Positions 41,564 to 51,649 of a stretch of DNA of 64,000 nt are shown here, piece by piece; position 1 is the first letter of the stretch; every line of letters begins with the position of its first letter. The stretch covers positions 124,001 through 188,000 of the forward strand of contig NZ_FMTS01000006.1 of the NCBI RefSeq assembly GCF_900100255.1, in the 5' to 3' direction. Made by a program: the position numbers and the translations under genes. Source of the stretch: Asticcacaulis taihuensis. Lineage in GTDB: Bacteria > Pseudomonadota > Alphaproteobacteria > Caulobacterales > Caulobacteraceae. The notes under the pieces were generated by a model. The model did no database searches, was not told the origin of the DNA, and worked only from the letters and a program-made list of their open reading frames with translations.

Positions 41564-44422
41564 ATGTCAGATACCGAAAAACAGAAGCGCCTCGTCCTGA
41601 TCGACGGCTCCGGTTATATTTTCCGCGCCTATCATGGCCTGCCGCCCCTGACACGCAAGTCGGATGGCCTGCCGGTCGGAGCCGTGGCCGGCTTCTGCAA
41701 CATGCTGTTCAAGCTGATAAAGGAGCACCGCGGCGATGACGCGCCCTCGCACCTGGCGGTCATTTTCGATGCCGGTTCCAAGACCTTCCGCAATGAAATC
41801 TACGACCAGTACAAGGCCCACCGTCCGCTGGCGCCGGAAGACCTGATCCCGCAGTTTCCGCTGATCCGCGAGGCCACCCGCGCTTTTGGCCTGCCCGCCA
41901 TCGAGATGGAAAATTTCGAGGCCGACGACCTGATCTGCACCTATACGCACCTGGCCAAGAAGGACGGCTTCAAGGTCACCATCATTTCCTCCGATAAGGA
42001 TCTGATGCAACTGGTTGATGACGATGTCAGCCTGATGGACCCGGTCAAGGGCACCCTGGTCGGCCGCGAGGGCGTGATCGAGAAATTTGGCGTGCCGCCC
42101 GAACTGGTGGTCGATGCTCAGGCTCTGATAGGGGATTCCGCCGATAACGTCCCCGGCGCCCCGGGCATCGGCGTCAAGACCGCCGCGCAACTGCTGCTCG
42201 AATACGGCAATCTCGATGCCGTCCTCGCCCGTGCTGGTGAGATCAAGCAGGAAAAACGTCGCCAGACCCTGATCGACTTCAAAGACCAGATCCTGATGTC
42301 GCGCGAACTGGTGACCCTGCGCTGTGATAGCCCCACGCCGGTCGATATCGATACTTTTATCCTGAAAGAACCCGAGCAGGACGTCCTTTTGACCTTCCTC
42401 GGCCTTATGGAGTTTAATTCCCTGGCCAAGCGTGTCGGCGGTAATTCCTTAAGCCTGCTGCAAGCCTCCTCGGCACTCGATAAGCTGCCGACCGCGCCGA
42501 TCCTGCGCCCGCTCTATAGCGCAACGAAACAGGGGTCGGCCGAGGCCGCCATCCAGCCAATCCACCGCGAGACCTATGAATGCGTCCAGTCGATGGAAGC
42601 GCTGGAGAAGTGGATTGCCTGCGCCTATGAGGCGCAGGTGATTGCCATCGATACCGAAACCGATGATCTGTCGGCTTCGCACTCCGGTCTGGTGGGTATC
42701 TCTCTGGCGGTTGGCGTCAATCAGGCGTGCTATATTCCGCTGGCGCACACCTCAAATGAGGGTTTCGATTTTGGTGATGGCGGCGGAATCGAGCAGATCG
42801 ATTTTCAGACGGCCATTGCCGCGCTGAAGCCTTTGTTTGAAGACCCGACCATCCTCAAGGTTGGCCAGAACATCAAATACGACCTGTCGGTCCTCCATCG
42901 CCACGGCATCGATGTGGCGCCTTATGACGACACCATGCTGATCTCCTATGTGCTCGAAGGCGGGCTGCATGGTCACGGTATGGACGAGCTCTCTGAACTG
43001 CATCTCGGCCACACCCCAATACCGTTCAAACAGGTGGCCGGCAGCGGCAAGTCAGCGAAATCGTTCAAATATGTAGCCCTGAAAGAGGCCACCGAATACG
43101 CCGCCGAAGACGCCGATGTGACGCTTCGCCTGTGGCATATCCTGAAACCGCGTCTGCAACGCGAAGGTCTGGTCACGGTCTACGAGACCCTCGAACGCCA
43201 GATGCCCGCCGTGCTGTCTGAAATGGAGTTGGCCGGCATCCGCATCGATCCGGCCATATTGCAAAGCCTGTCGCATGATTTCGGCACGCGCATGAACGCC
43301 ATCGAACAGGAGGCGCAAGCCCTTGTCGGCCGGCCGTTCAATATGAACAGTCCCCAGCAACTGGGCCAGATCTTCTACGATGAAATGCAGCTAACCGGCG
43401 GCAAGCGCACGGCCTCAGGCCAGTGGGCCACCGACGTCAAGGTGCTGGAAGAAATCGCCGAAGGCAAACCGGGCCTTGAGGCCGGCCAGCCGCTGGCCAG
43501 AATGCTGCTCGATTACCGCCAGATGGCCAAGCTCAAAGGCACCTATACCGATGCCCTCACCGGCTATGCCGACAAAAACACCCAGCGCATCCATACCAGC
43601 TTCCACCTGGCGGCGACGCCGACCGGGCGCCTCAGTTCCAACGAACCCAACCTACAGAATATCCCGATCCGCACCGCCGAAGGCCGCAAGATTCGCCAGG
43701 CGTTTATTGCCAAACCCGGCCACAAGCTGATCAGCGCCGACTACTCCCAGATCGAATTACGCATCCTGGCCCATATCGGCGACATTCCGCAGTTGAAGGA
43801 AGCCTTCCAGCGCGGCGACGATATCCATGCCATGACCGCTTCGGAAATGTTCAATGTGCCGATGGAAGAGATGACCTCCGAAATCCGCAGGCGCGCCAAG
43901 GCGATCAATTTCGGCATCATCTATGGTATTTCTGCCTTCGGCCTCTCCAACCAACTCGGCATCGAACGCGGCGAGGCCGGCCGCTATATCGAGACCTATT
44001 TCGACCGCTTCCCCGGCATCAAGGGCTATATGGACGCCACAAAAGCCTTCGTGAGCGCCAATGGCTTCGTCATGACCCTGATGGGCCGCAAGATCCATAT
44101 TCCGGAGATCAATGGCAAGGGGGCGCTGAAATCATTCGCCGAACGCGCCGCCATCAATGCGCCGATCCAGGGCACAGCCGCCGATGTCATCCGCCGTGCC
44201 ATGATGCGGATGCCGCAGGCGCTGCTTGACGCCGGCTTTACCACAAAAATGCTGCTCCAGGTTCACGACGAACTGATCTTCGAGGCGCCTGATTCGGAAG
44301 TCGAGGCCGTGATCCCGCTGATCAAACACATCATGTCGGACGCCACCCTGCCGGCCCTTGAAATGAGCGTGCCCCTGATCGTCGAGGCCCACGCCGCCCT
44401 GAACTGGGATGAAGCGCATTAA
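41564..44422 (+). CDS. polA: DNA polymerase I
   Basis: A 952-aa replicative-repair polymerase for Okazaki-fragment processing. Domains: 5'-3' exonuclease (LVLIDGSGYIFRAYHGL to about 290), 3'-5' proofreading domain with AIDTETD (the DxE motif is intact, unlike some Pol I), YAAEDADVTLRLW near 530, and polymerase with motif A SADYSQIELRILAHI, motif B RRAKAINFGIIYG and motif C LQVHDELIFE. Upstream in-frame starts (ATG 41528 and others) add poorly conserved residues; the true start is not certain. Confidence 0.95.
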   Translation: MSDTEKQKRLVLIDGSGYIFRAYHGLPPLTRKSDGLPVGAVAGFCNMLFKLIKEHRGDDAPSHLAVIFDAGSKTFRNEIYDQYKAHRPLAPEDLIPQFPLIREATRAFGLPAIEMENFEADDLICTYTHLAKKDGFKVTIISSDKDLMQLVDDDVSLMDPVKGTLVGREGVIEKFGVPPELVVDAQALIGDSADNVPGAPGIGVKTAAQLLLEYGNLDAVLARAGEIKQEKRRQTLIDFKDQILMSRELVTLRCDSPTPVDIDTFILKEPEQDVLLTFLGLMEFNSLAKRVGGNSLSLLQASSALDKLPTAPILRPLYSATKQGSAEAAIQPIHRETYECVQSMEALEKWIACAYEAQVIAIDTETDDLSASHSGLVGISLAVGVNQACYIPLAHTSNEGFDFGDGGGIEQIDFQTAIAALKPLFEDPTILKVGQNIKYDLSVLHRHGIDVAPYDDTMLISYVLEGGLHGHGMDELSELHLGHTPIPFKQVAGSGKSAKSFKYVALKEATEYAAEDADVTLRLWHILKPRLQREGLVTVYETLERQMPAVLSEMELAGIRIDPAILQSLSHDFGTRMNAIEQEAQALVGRPFNMNSPQQLGQIFYDEMQLTGGKRTASGQWATDVKVLEEIAEGKPGLEAGQPLARMLLDYRQMAKLKGTYTDALTGYADKNTQRIHTSFHLAATPTGRLSSNEPNLQNIPIRTAEGRKIRQAFIAKPGHKLISADYSQIELRILAHIGDIPQLKEAFQRGDDIHAMTASEMFNVPMEEMTSEIRRRAKAINFGIIYGISAFGLSNQLGIERGEAGRYIETYFDRFPGIKGYMDATKAFVSANGFVMTLMGRKIHIPEINGKGALKSFAERAAINAPIQGTAADVIRRAMMRMPQALLDAGFTTKMLLQVHDELIFEAPDSEVEAVIPLIKHIMSDATLPALEMSVPLIVEAHAALNWDEAH

Positions 44423-44609
44423 ACCGTAGATTTTGTAAGGCTTTGTGATGCAAAGTACGGTTTTTGCAGGATTTTTCAACTCTTACAAAGTGCGACATAG
44501 TTTCGCATTCTGTACAATATTTACCCCCTGTTAACCGGCGAATATTCAAAAACAACGTTACGTGCCTGCGCCAAGTGGCTGCCAGGTGTCACGTGTTTCG
44601 GGGGCAGAA

Positions 44610-46292
44610 ATGCTTAAGAATTTTACAATCCGTTTCCGCGTCATCGCGGCGATTTCTCTTCTTCTGCTGACGACGATCGGGACAGGAGTATTTTCCTGGC
44701 TGAGCCTGGACACGGTGAATGCGCAATCCAACGCCGTCGCCACCAACTGGCTGCCCGCGACACAGGCCATAGGCAGCCTGTCAGAAGATTTCGAACGCTA
44801 CAGGCTGCTGCAAGGGGTCGCTCTGCTGCGGAGCGGGGAGGACCGTGAGAAAACCCTGGCCAAGGCGCGTAACACGCTTGAAGAAATAGAACAGGATTTA
44901 AAGGCATACGATCCGACCATTACGCCTGGTAAAGAAGAGGGACTGGCAAAGGCGATGCACGCGGCCCTTGCGGATTATATTGCCGTGTCCGCAAAATTTG
45001 AATCCAGCCTGGCCGCCAATAATACCGAAATGGCCATGGCAATATATATTGGAGATATGCAGCCCATTGTCGACCGCGTGCGTGCAACCGTAACCGCCGA
45101 TCGGGAATTCCAGGTGGAAATGGGTAATGCCGCGGCTACCGGCAGTATGCGCAAAGGTGCGGAAGCCAAGACCTTCATTATGGTAGCCATCGGTCTGGCG
45201 GTGCTGCTGGGCGGCGCTATCGGCGGGTTGATGATTACCGGTATCTCAAACCCTGTCCGCAAGATGACGGACGCCATGCGCACCCTGGCCAATGGCGTTA
45301 CCACGGCGAAAATCCCCAATATCGGCGAACGCAACGAAATCGGCGACATGGCCTCTGCTGTTGAGGTCTTCAAGGACAATATGATCCGCAACCTGGCGCT
45401 TGAAGAAGAAACCCGCCAGGCGCGCGAAGATGCCGAAATTCAGCGCCGGAAAACCATGTACGAACTGGCCGATCAGTTTGAAAGCGCCGTCGGCGGCATT
45501 GTCGAAATGGTCTCCTCCGCTGCCACTGAAATGCAGGCCACAGCTTCGCAACTGACATCCTCAGCCCAGGAATCGGCGGCTCAGGCCACTTCGGTTTCCG
45601 CCGCCGCCGAAGAAGCCGGCACCAATGTCACTTCAGTCGCCAGCTCGGCCGAAGAACTGGGGGCTTCCGTCTCCGAGATCGGCCGTCAGGTCGAGCACTC
45701 CTCTGTCATGGCGCGTGAAGCGGTGCGCGAGGCCGACTCCACCGCCGCCATCGTTCAGGAACTGTCCGAAGCCGCCGATCGCATCAATGGCATTGTCGAC
45801 ATGATTGCCGGCATTGCCTCTCAAACCAATCTGCTGGCGCTGAATGCCACCATCGAGTCGGCCCGAGCCGGCGAGGCCGGTAAGGGCTTTGCGGTCGTCG
45901 CCGCCGAGGTCAAGCAACTGGCCCAGCAGACCGGTAAGGCGACGTCCGAGATCAGTCAGCATATCGGCAGCATCCAGTCGACGACAAAGCGCGCGGTCGA
46001 GGCCATCGAGAATATCACCGGCACGATCCGCGACATCAACGACTCGTCATCCACCATTGCCGCCGCCGTCGAACAGCAGGGCGCCGCCACCAGCGAGATC
46101 GTCCAGGCGGTCAATCAGGCGTCGCTCGGCACGCAGGAGGTGACCTCCAACATCACCGGCGTGGCCCGCATGGCCGAGGAAACCGGCGCCGGCGCGGCAC
46201 AGGTACTGTCAGCTTCCGGCGAACTGGCGCTCCAGGCCGAAAACCTGCGCACCCAGATCAACAACTTCCTGGCGCATATCCGGGCGGCGTAA
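44610..46292 (+). CDS. Methyl-accepting chemotaxis protein
   Basis: A 560-aa inner-membrane chemoreceptor. TM1 ([22 protein letters not shown]), a periplasmic domain of about 150 residues predicted helical (4HB-like), TM2 ([22 protein letters not shown]), a HAMP region and the signalling coiled coil with the hairpin tip [35 protein letters not shown]. The ATG at 44610 follows GGGGCAGAA. No cheA/cheW gene is beside it. The ligand is unknown. Confidence 0.93.
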   Translation: MLKNFTIRFRVIAAISLLLLTTIGTGVFSWLSLDTVNAQSNAVATNWLPATQAIGSLSEDFERYRLLQGVALLRSGEDREKTLAKARNTLEEIEQDLKAYDPTITPGKEEGLAKAMHAALADYIAVSAKFESSLAANNTEMAMAIYIGDMQPIVDRVRATVTADREFQVEMGNAAATGSMRKGAEAKTFIMVAIGLAVLLGGAIGGLMITGISNPVRKMTDAMRTLANGVTTAKIPNIGERNEIGDMASAVEVFKDNMIRNLALEEETRQAREDAEIQRRKTMYELADQFESAVGGIVEMVSSAATEMQATASQLTSSAQESAAQATSVSAAAEEAGTNVTSVASSAEELGASVSEIGRQVEHSSVMAREAVREADSTAAIVQELSEAADRINGIVDMIAGIASQTNLLALNATIESARAGEAGKGFAVVAAEVKQLAQQTGKATSEISQHIGSIQSTTKRAVEAIENITGTIRDINDSSSTIAAAVEQQGAATSEIVQAVNQASLGTQEVTSNITGVARMAEETGAGAAQVLSASGELALQAENLRTQINNFLAHIRAA

Positions 46293-46301
46293 GCCCTGAA
46301 A

Positions 46302-46429
46302 AATCTCCCCCTCTTGGAGGGGGAGCTTCCCTCCGCCGCGTGCGGCGAAGGGAAGAGGGGGTAAATGACTCAGGCGAAGTTACCCCCTTCGGCGCTGCGC
46401 GCCACCTCCCCCTCCAAGAGGGGGAGATT
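46302..46429. repeat. Palindromic intergenic element
   Basis: A 128-bp element with perfect 24-bp arms at 46302-46325 and 46406-46429 (core AATCTCCCCCTCTTGG) and an internal GC-rich hairpin. It lies directly behind the chemoreceptor gene and is of the same type as those at 38777 and 40504. Confidence 0.75.
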
Positions 46430-46465
46430 ATTGTGCCAGCGCGGCGAATACGATAGGGTTTGACT

Positions 46466-46864
46466 ATGACCGTCAAAACTCTCGACCACGTCAATATCCA
46501 GACCCGCGACATGGCGGGCACCATCGCCTTTTATGGCGACCTGCTGGGGCTGGTGGCCAGGACGGCGCCGCGCCGCAGGCCGGAAGAGCGCCAATGGCTC
46601 TATGCCGGCGAACGGGCCGTCATCCACCTCAATCTCTTCGGCACAGACAATACTTACGAACGCGAGGTCATTCCCGGCGGCACTACCGGCGCCATCCACC
46701 ATGTCGCCTTCGAGTGCGACGATCTTGATGGCATGGTGTCTCGGCTTGACACCAAGGGCCTGCGTTATGAACGCGCCGAACTGCCGGAGATCGCACTGAC
46801 ACAGTTATTCGTGGTTGATCCCAACAATGTGCTGCTGGAACTCAAATTCCGCGGAATCCTCTGA
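46466..46864 (+). CDS. VOC-family glyoxalase/dioxygenase-like protein
   Basis: A 132-aa protein of two beta-alpha-beta-beta-beta modules. Metal ligands likely at His in TLDHVNIQTRD, His in IHHVAFEC and Glu in LLELKFRG. The product resembles small VOC proteins of dioxygenase or antibiotic-resistance type; the activity is not assigned. It starts ATG 46466 (a TTG lies two codons upstream) just past the palindromic element. Confidence 0.85.
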   Translation: MTVKTLDHVNIQTRDMAGTIAFYGDLLGLVARTAPRRRPEERQWLYAGERAVIHLNLFGTDNTYEREVIPGGTTGAIHHVAFECDDLDGMVSRLDTKGLRYERAELPEIALTQLFVVDPNNVLLELKFRGIL

Positions 46865-46909
46865 CGCGCAATTTATCCAGAAGGTTCGTCGCACTTTACT
46901 GGATCGCGC

Positions 46910-48631
46910 TTAGGCGGCTAATACCCCCGCCGCCTGCATCATCGGCCTGAGCGTCGCCAGTATCTGCGGCTGAGCCGAAAGCCCCGAGCGCAGGGCCGGA
47001 TCGCGCATCATCTTCATCACTTCGGCTTTCGCCTGCTCGCTTAAGGGGCCGAAAGGCGCGGACTGCCCGGCGGCGAAGCTCAGCAGCATCGAAAACTTCT
47101 GCATGGGGGAGGCGCCGCCGCGCTGGATATGGGCCAGCAGTTTCACATCGGTGGCGATCTGATTACCGATAAGGCCAAGTCGGCGGGTGACCTCTTCGCC
47201 ATCCTGGTCGATCAGCGCCGCAGCCGCCACACGGCCCTGCATCTGCGCCAGCGAGAGCAGGCGCTGTGCCGCCGATTGCTGGCTTTCGCGCATATGGCGC
47301 TCGAACTTGTCGGCGCCGACGATCTGCGACAGCCATCGCGCCGCCTGGCGCTTGTTGGCGGCGCCGACCATGTTTTCGCACAGCCAGATCAGGCGGTCGG
47401 CCTCCTCAGCCGGCGTTTCGGCGGTTTCCAGCAGGTTGGTGATGAAATCCGCCGACACCAGCTTGCGGGACCGGTCGGCAAAGGCTTCGGTGATGTCGTC
47501 CCTCTGGCTTTCATCACGGCCGGCGGCAGTCATGCACAGGGCCAGGACGCGCAGGATCTCGATCTCGCCCATCGGGTCATTCGGGCGCAGACGGCGCGGG
47601 CTCTTCAGTTCCTGCATCAGGCGCTTGGAAATATGATAGCTCAGGTGCGGCAGGCGGCTGTTCAGGATCAGGTCGTGGTAGCCGCCCAGAACACCGCTGA
47701 GCGGCGGGGTCAGGCGGGCCACGCGGGCGTCGGCGCGGGCGATCAGGTCCACTTCGCGGCCGGCCGCCAGGCGGGTCATGATCATCATGGCGCCGCCAAG
47801 GTCCATCTCTTCGCCCAGCACATCGTTCAGGCTGCCGCGCGCGGCAAAAAGCTCCACAACCGGAATTTCGATCAGTTGCAGCGCCCATTCGCGCTCCGGA
47901 TGCGCATCGAGCCAGGCATTGATCAGACCGGCATGGATCAGCAGAGTTTCCAGCTTCACCGATGGCCGGCGCTGGCCTTTCAGGGTGGCCGCCAGCGCGC
48001 CGCCGAAGACATAGGCGCGTTCAGGGTGGTCATGCAGGCGATCGACCACTTCCAGGCAATTCTCCGGCGTCAGTTCCGGGAAAAGCCCCTTGCGGCCATC
48101 CTGGATCAGGCGGGTGCACGCCTTGTCGAACAGGCCCGTCCAGCGCCGCATCAGGTCATGCAGGGCCTGGCCGGTTTCGTGGCTTTCGGGAACGGCCAGC
48201 TTTTGCACCACATGCAAAAGTTCGCTGCCGGAGGCTTCCAGCCGTTCGGCCAGATCGGGCCGGTGCAGCAGTTCGAATGCCGTCACGCCCTGCAGCTTCA
48301 GCCAGTCTTCCAGCAGGCGCGAAATCTTCTCACGGGCAAGCGCACTGTAAAGGTCCTGCGGGCTGGTGCAGACCGTATCGGTGGTGGGGGCCAGTTTCGG
48401 CTTTTTCGCCGCCACCGCCACGCCCTTGTCCAGCACGGTCACGCTGCTGTATTCACCGCTGTCCGGGTCGAGCATTTCCTTGGTGACCCGCACCGCGGCG
48501 CGGCCGCTTTTCAGCATTTCATCTGCCGCGGCCACCACCTGATCGCGCGATTCCGACGCCATTTCCAGCACCCACGACGATTGCGGGGTGCGGCGGGAAA
48601 AGAGTTCGTAATGCACCGGGCGGTGGCTCAT
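46910..48631 (-). CDS. Uncharacterised long helical protein divergent from chvI
   Basis: A 573-aa soluble protein, mostly helical, with no transmembrane helix and no recognised domain. Conserved-looking stretches include LHDHPERAYVFGGALAATLKG, SYHISKRLMQELKSPRRLRPNDPMGEIEILRVLALCM and ARWLSQIVGADKFERHM. It is divergent from the chvI-chvG pair, so it may belong to the same envelope-stress circuit, but function is not known. It begins at the ATG at 48631; its coding region is long and intact. Confidence 0.8.
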   Translation of the reverse strand: MSHRPVHYELFSRRTPQSSWVLEMASESRDQVVAAADEMLKSGRAAVRVTKEMLDPDSGEYSSVTVLDKGVAVAAKKPKLAPTTDTVCTSPQDLYSALAREKISRLLEDWLKLQGVTAFELLHRPDLAERLEASGSELLHVVQKLAVPESHETGQALHDLMRRWTGLFDKACTRLIQDGRKGLFPELTPENCLEVVDRLHDHPERAYVFGGALAATLKGQRRPSVKLETLLIHAGLINAWLDAHPEREWALQLIEIPVVELFAARGSLNDVLGEEMDLGGAMMIMTRLAAGREVDLIARADARVARLTPPLSGVLGGYHDLILNSRLPHLSYHISKRLMQELKSPRRLRPNDPMGEIEILRVLALCMTAAGRDESQRDDITEAFADRSRKLVSADFITNLLETAETPAEEADRLIWLCENMVGAANKRQAARWLSQIVGADKFERHMRESQQSAAQRLLSLAQMQGRVAAAALIDQDGEEVTRRLGLIGNQIATDVKLLAHIQRGGASPMQKFSMLLSFAAGQSAPFGPLSEQAKAEVMKMMRDPALRSGLSAQPQILATLRPMMQAAGVLAA

Positions 48632-48814
48632 GGGGTCCCTGAAGCGGCGGTTTAGTGATTGATCTGCATGGAATTATTACACCCTCGACGTTAAATTATG
48701 ATTTAGGCCGCATTTGCGGACCCAAAGGCCAGAAAACGCCGTGTTCAGGCCCTGAAAAGACCGCAGCCATGCGTTTAGTGCCTCATAAGGAACTGCCGAT
48801 GGTGGTTTTACACG

Positions 48815-48836
48815 CCAAAGTTCAATTGAACTTTGG
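48815..48836. promoter_or_regulatory. 22-bp perfect palindrome upstream of chvI
   Basis: Arms CCAAAGTTC and GAACTTTGG around a central AATT, 47 nt before the chvI ATG in the 250-bp gap between the divergent genes. It may be an operator or an mRNA leader hairpin. No protein is assigned to it. Confidence 0.6.
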
Positions 48837-48883
48837 AGATATGCGTTTATTTAAGAGACAGCTTTTTTAATTCCGGAGATCAC

Positions 48884-49594
48884 ATGGCCAAGATTACTTT
48901 GGTGGACGACGACGAGAACATTGTCACCAGCGTGTCGCTCGCGCTCGAAAGCGGCGGCCACACCGTCCAGGCCTATTATGACGGCGCCTCCGGTTTGGCA
49001 GCGCTCGAAAAAGACCCGCCCGACCTGGCCATTCTCGACGTCAAGATGCCGCGCATGGACGGCATGGAAGTCCTGCGCCGCCTGCGCAATACCTCCAATC
49101 TGCCGGTCATTATCCTGACCTCGAAGGATGACGAGATCGACGAGGTGCTGGGCTTCAATCTCGGCGCCGACGACTATATGCACAAGCCGTTTTCGCAGCG
49201 TCTGCTGCTGGAGCGCGTCAAGGCTGTGCTGCGCCGCGCCGGCATTGTCGAGCAGGGCGAGGCCCCCGAAGTCACCGAGGCGCTCAATGCCAAGTCGCTC
49301 AAGCGCGGCAAGCTGGTCATGGACGCCGCCCGCCATGAATGCACCTGGGACGGCAAGCCGGTCCGCCTGACTGTCACCGAGTTCCTGCTGCTGCACGCCC
49401 TGGCCCAGCGCCCTGGCTTCGTCAAGAGCCGCGACAACCTGATGGATGCCGCCTATGACGACCAGGTATATGTCGATGACCGCACCATCGACAGCCACGT
49501 CAAGCGGATGCGCAAGAAGTTCCGCCAGGTCGACCCGACCTTCGACTCGATCGAAACCCTCTACGGCGTCGGTTATCGCTACCGGGAAATTTAA
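48884..49594 (+). CDS. chvI: Response regulator ChvI
   Basis: A 236-aa OmpR-family DNA-binding response regulator of the ChvGI system, which controls envelope stress and acid response in alphaproteobacteria. Receiver: VDDDE acidic pocket, phospho-acceptor Asp52 in [12 protein letters not shown], Thr in LTSKDD and KPF near 107. Winged-helix output begins near residue 140 (RKRL-like [24 protein letters not shown]) and ends with [15 protein letters not shown] precedes the ATG at 48884 and the stop is 6 nt from chvG. Confidence 0.95.
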   Translation: MAKITLVDDDENIVTSVSLALESGGHTVQAYYDGASGLAALEKDPPDLAILDVKMPRMDGMEVLRRLRNTSNLPVIILTSKDDEIDEVLGFNLGADDYMHKPFSQRLLLERVKAVLRRAGIVEQGEAPEVTEALNAKSLKRGKLVMDAARHECTWDGKPVRLTVTEFLLLHALAQRPGFVKSRDNLMDAAYDDQVYVDDRTIDSHVKRMRKKFRQVDPTFDSIETLYGVGYRYREI

Positions 49595-49600
49595 GAGCGC

Positions 49601-51166
49601 ATGGCGAAGCCCTGGCTAAAACGGCTCCCTTTCGGTCAGTCCCGTCTGGGACGGCTGATCTTCGGGCTGAATGTGCTGGGGTTGATCATCATCGTGATCG
49701 GCGCCCTGGTTCTGAGCGATTTCCGCGGTGGCCTGATCAATGCCCAGAGCGATTCCCTGCTGTCACAGGCCCAGCTCATGGGCGAGGTCATCGCTGAAGC
49801 GGCAACTGAAGGCACGCCGGAACCCTATCTGGAAGCGGACAATGCCGCTTTCGTCATGGCAAGGTTTATTCCGTCAGGCCAGCGCGCCCGCCTGTTCGAT
49901 GACAAGGGCAACCTGATTTCGGATTCCTACGCGGTTTCCGACATGATTGACGTGTCGCAGCTTCCGCCGGCGCGCAAACCTAACGATCCGGTGCCGGAGG
50001 ATAAGTCCGCCAAGCGTCAGGCCCGCCGGGCGCTGGCCGAACAGCAACTGCATGGCGAGGTGATGATGGCCCTGTCCGGTGCGCCGCCCACCGCCGTGGT
50101 CCGGCGCAATGAGCGCGGCGTCAAGGTAGTGTCGGTATCGGTGCCTCTGCGCCATGTGAAAGAAGTGCTGGGCGTGCTGACCATCGAGCGCGGCGATGTC
50201 GACAAGATCGTGGCGGCGCAGCGCTGGTCCATGCTGCCCTTCATCCTCGTCGCCTTTGGCGTCACCATGCTGTCGTCCCTGCTGCTCAACTGGCTGGTCA
50301 GCCGGCCGATCCACCGGCTGTCGGCGGCGGCGGATAATGTCCGCCTGGCGCGTACCCGCGCCATTTCCCTGCCGGACCTGGAATCGCGCAGGGACGAGAT
50401 TGGCACCCTGGCGCGCTCGCTGGAATCGATGACCGATACCCTGTGGCGGCGCATGGAGGAAATCGACCGCTTCGCCGCCGATGTCTCGCATGAGATCAAG
50501 AATCCGCTAACCTCGATCCGTTCGGCCCTGGAAACCCTGCCCCTGGTGAAGAATGACGAGGCGAGGGACAGGCTGATGGCGGTCATCAACCAGGATGTGC
50601 GCCGTGCCGACCGCCTGATCACCGACATTTCCAACGCCTCGCGCCTCGATGCCGAACTGTCGCGCGATACGCCGAAAAAGGTCGAGGTCGGCACCCTGCT
50701 GGAGGATATCATCTCGCTCTACCAGCAGAGCCATATCGCCGGTCAGGTGACGGTCAGCTTCAAGCGTACCCTGTCGCCGGCCGCGTCTCTGGTCAATGGC
50801 CGCGAAGGGCCGCTCGGCCAGGTCTTCCGCAATATCATCGATAATGCCCGCTCCTTCTCGCCAGAAGGCGGCGAGGTCCGTGTCACACTCTCGCACAGCA
50901 ACACCGATCCGTTGCGGCCGACGAGCATTGTCTTCGAGGACGACGGCCCAGGCATTCCGGAGGACAATCTGGAAACCATCTTCCAGCGATTCTATACCTC
51001 GCGCCCCAAGGGCACGAGCTTTGGCAGGAATTCGGGCCTCGGTCTGTCGATCTCACGCCAGATCATCGAAGCGCACAACGGCAAAATCTGGGCGGAAAAC
51101 CGCAAGGATGACAGTGGCAATGTGGTCGGCGCCCGCTTCGCGATCCTTCTGCCAAGTGTGAACTGA
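49601..51166 (+). CDS. chvG: Sensor histidine kinase ChvG
   Basis: A 521-aa membrane kinase partner of ChvI. TM1 (RLIFGLNVLGLIIIVIGALVL), a periplasmic sensor of about 170 residues, TM2 (MLPFILVAFGVTMLSSLLLNWLV), HAMP, H-box ADVSHEIKNPLTSIRSALE (phospho-His), N-box NIIDNARSFSPEGG, G1 FEDDGPGIPEDN, F-box and G2 SFGRNSGLGLSISRQI. In many alphaproteobacteria hprK and PTS genes follow this pair; here a transposase remnant does. Confidence 0.95.
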   Translation: MAKPWLKRLPFGQSRLGRLIFGLNVLGLIIIVIGALVLSDFRGGLINAQSDSLLSQAQLMGEVIAEAATEGTPEPYLEADNAAFVMARFIPSGQRARLFDDKGNLISDSYAVSDMIDVSQLPPARKPNDPVPEDKSAKRQARRALAEQQLHGEVMMALSGAPPTAVVRRNERGVKVVSVSVPLRHVKEVLGVLTIERGDVDKIVAAQRWSMLPFILVAFGVTMLSSLLLNWLVSRPIHRLSAAADNVRLARTRAISLPDLESRRDEIGTLARSLESMTDTLWRRMEEIDRFAADVSHEIKNPLTSIRSALETLPLVKNDEARDRLMAVINQDVRRADRLITDISNASRLDAELSRDTPKKVEVGTLLEDIISLYQQSHIAGQVTVSFKRTLSPAASLVNGREGPLGQVFRNIIDNARSFSPEGGEVRVTLSHSNTDPLRPTSIVFEDDGPGIPEDNLETIFQRFYTSRPKGTSFGRNSGLGLSISRQIIEAHNGKIWAENRKDDSGNVVGARFAILLPSVN

Positions 51167-51199
51167 GACGGTCATGAGTGAACCTTAGAAGAAGCGGTT

Positions 51200-51490
51200 T
51201 TTCAAGCCGGCGTCTTCGGGCGGTATTGTGCCATCTGTGGGCAAGCACCGCATTCTGTGCTACTGGCCAAATACCGTATTAGTCCGTCCTGATCGATTGT
51301 TGGGACAGCTTTTCCGGGTACCGGCCGAAGCGCTCATCGACGCGGTCAATCTTGGTGCGCACGGCTTTGACGTCTGCCTGTCAGATCGCGCGAGAGGACT
51401 CGATATCGAGAATGACGGCCTGCTTAGGTCGATCGATAGTTGGGGCGCCGCCCGCATCACCGTCCGCTCGTCCGTCATAACCGGAACCTC
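51200..51490 (-). pseudogene. Remnant of an IS1182-like transposase
   Basis: Minus-strand translation gives a chain with stops and frameshifts that still reads like the DDE transposase core: IDRPKQAVILDIESSRAI, then VKAVRTKIDRVDERFGRYPE and YGIWPVAQNAVLAHR. The pattern Y/I-D-x-K-x-A-V-I-x-D-E ... T-x-I-D-R-x-x-E-R-F-G-x-x-P-E ... Y-G is that of IS1182/IS4-like transposases. No ends or target duplications are recognisable. The stretch sits between chvG and the TetR gene, and its base composition is lower in GC than the neighbours. The 51491-51649 part holds a small hairpin (CCTCCT/AGGAGG) and nothing else recognisable. Confidence 0.6.
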
Positions 51491-51649
51491 CTGCTAATAG
51501 GAGGAGTGAGCCAGGATTTTAGGTCGATAGCAACAGCAACTTTTTCAACAATATCGGCGCGAACAAGATCCAAGAATTTCCAAGAACGAACCGTTGAGAC
51601 TTCCAAAGCAGTGTGCATCAGTAAGAGGTCAAGCACTGCTGTCTCAAGT

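Noticed and set aside
47129-48655. 508-codon plus-strand frame over the uncharacterised 573-aa gene
   Set aside because: High-GC shadow frame, rich in Arg/Gln/His without domain features; the minus-strand frame has balanced composition and a divergent promoter layout.
51228-51497. 89-codon plus-strand ORF after chvG, first considered as an hprK fragment
   Set aside because: No HprK Walker motif is present; the minus strand of the same region resembles a decayed transposase.
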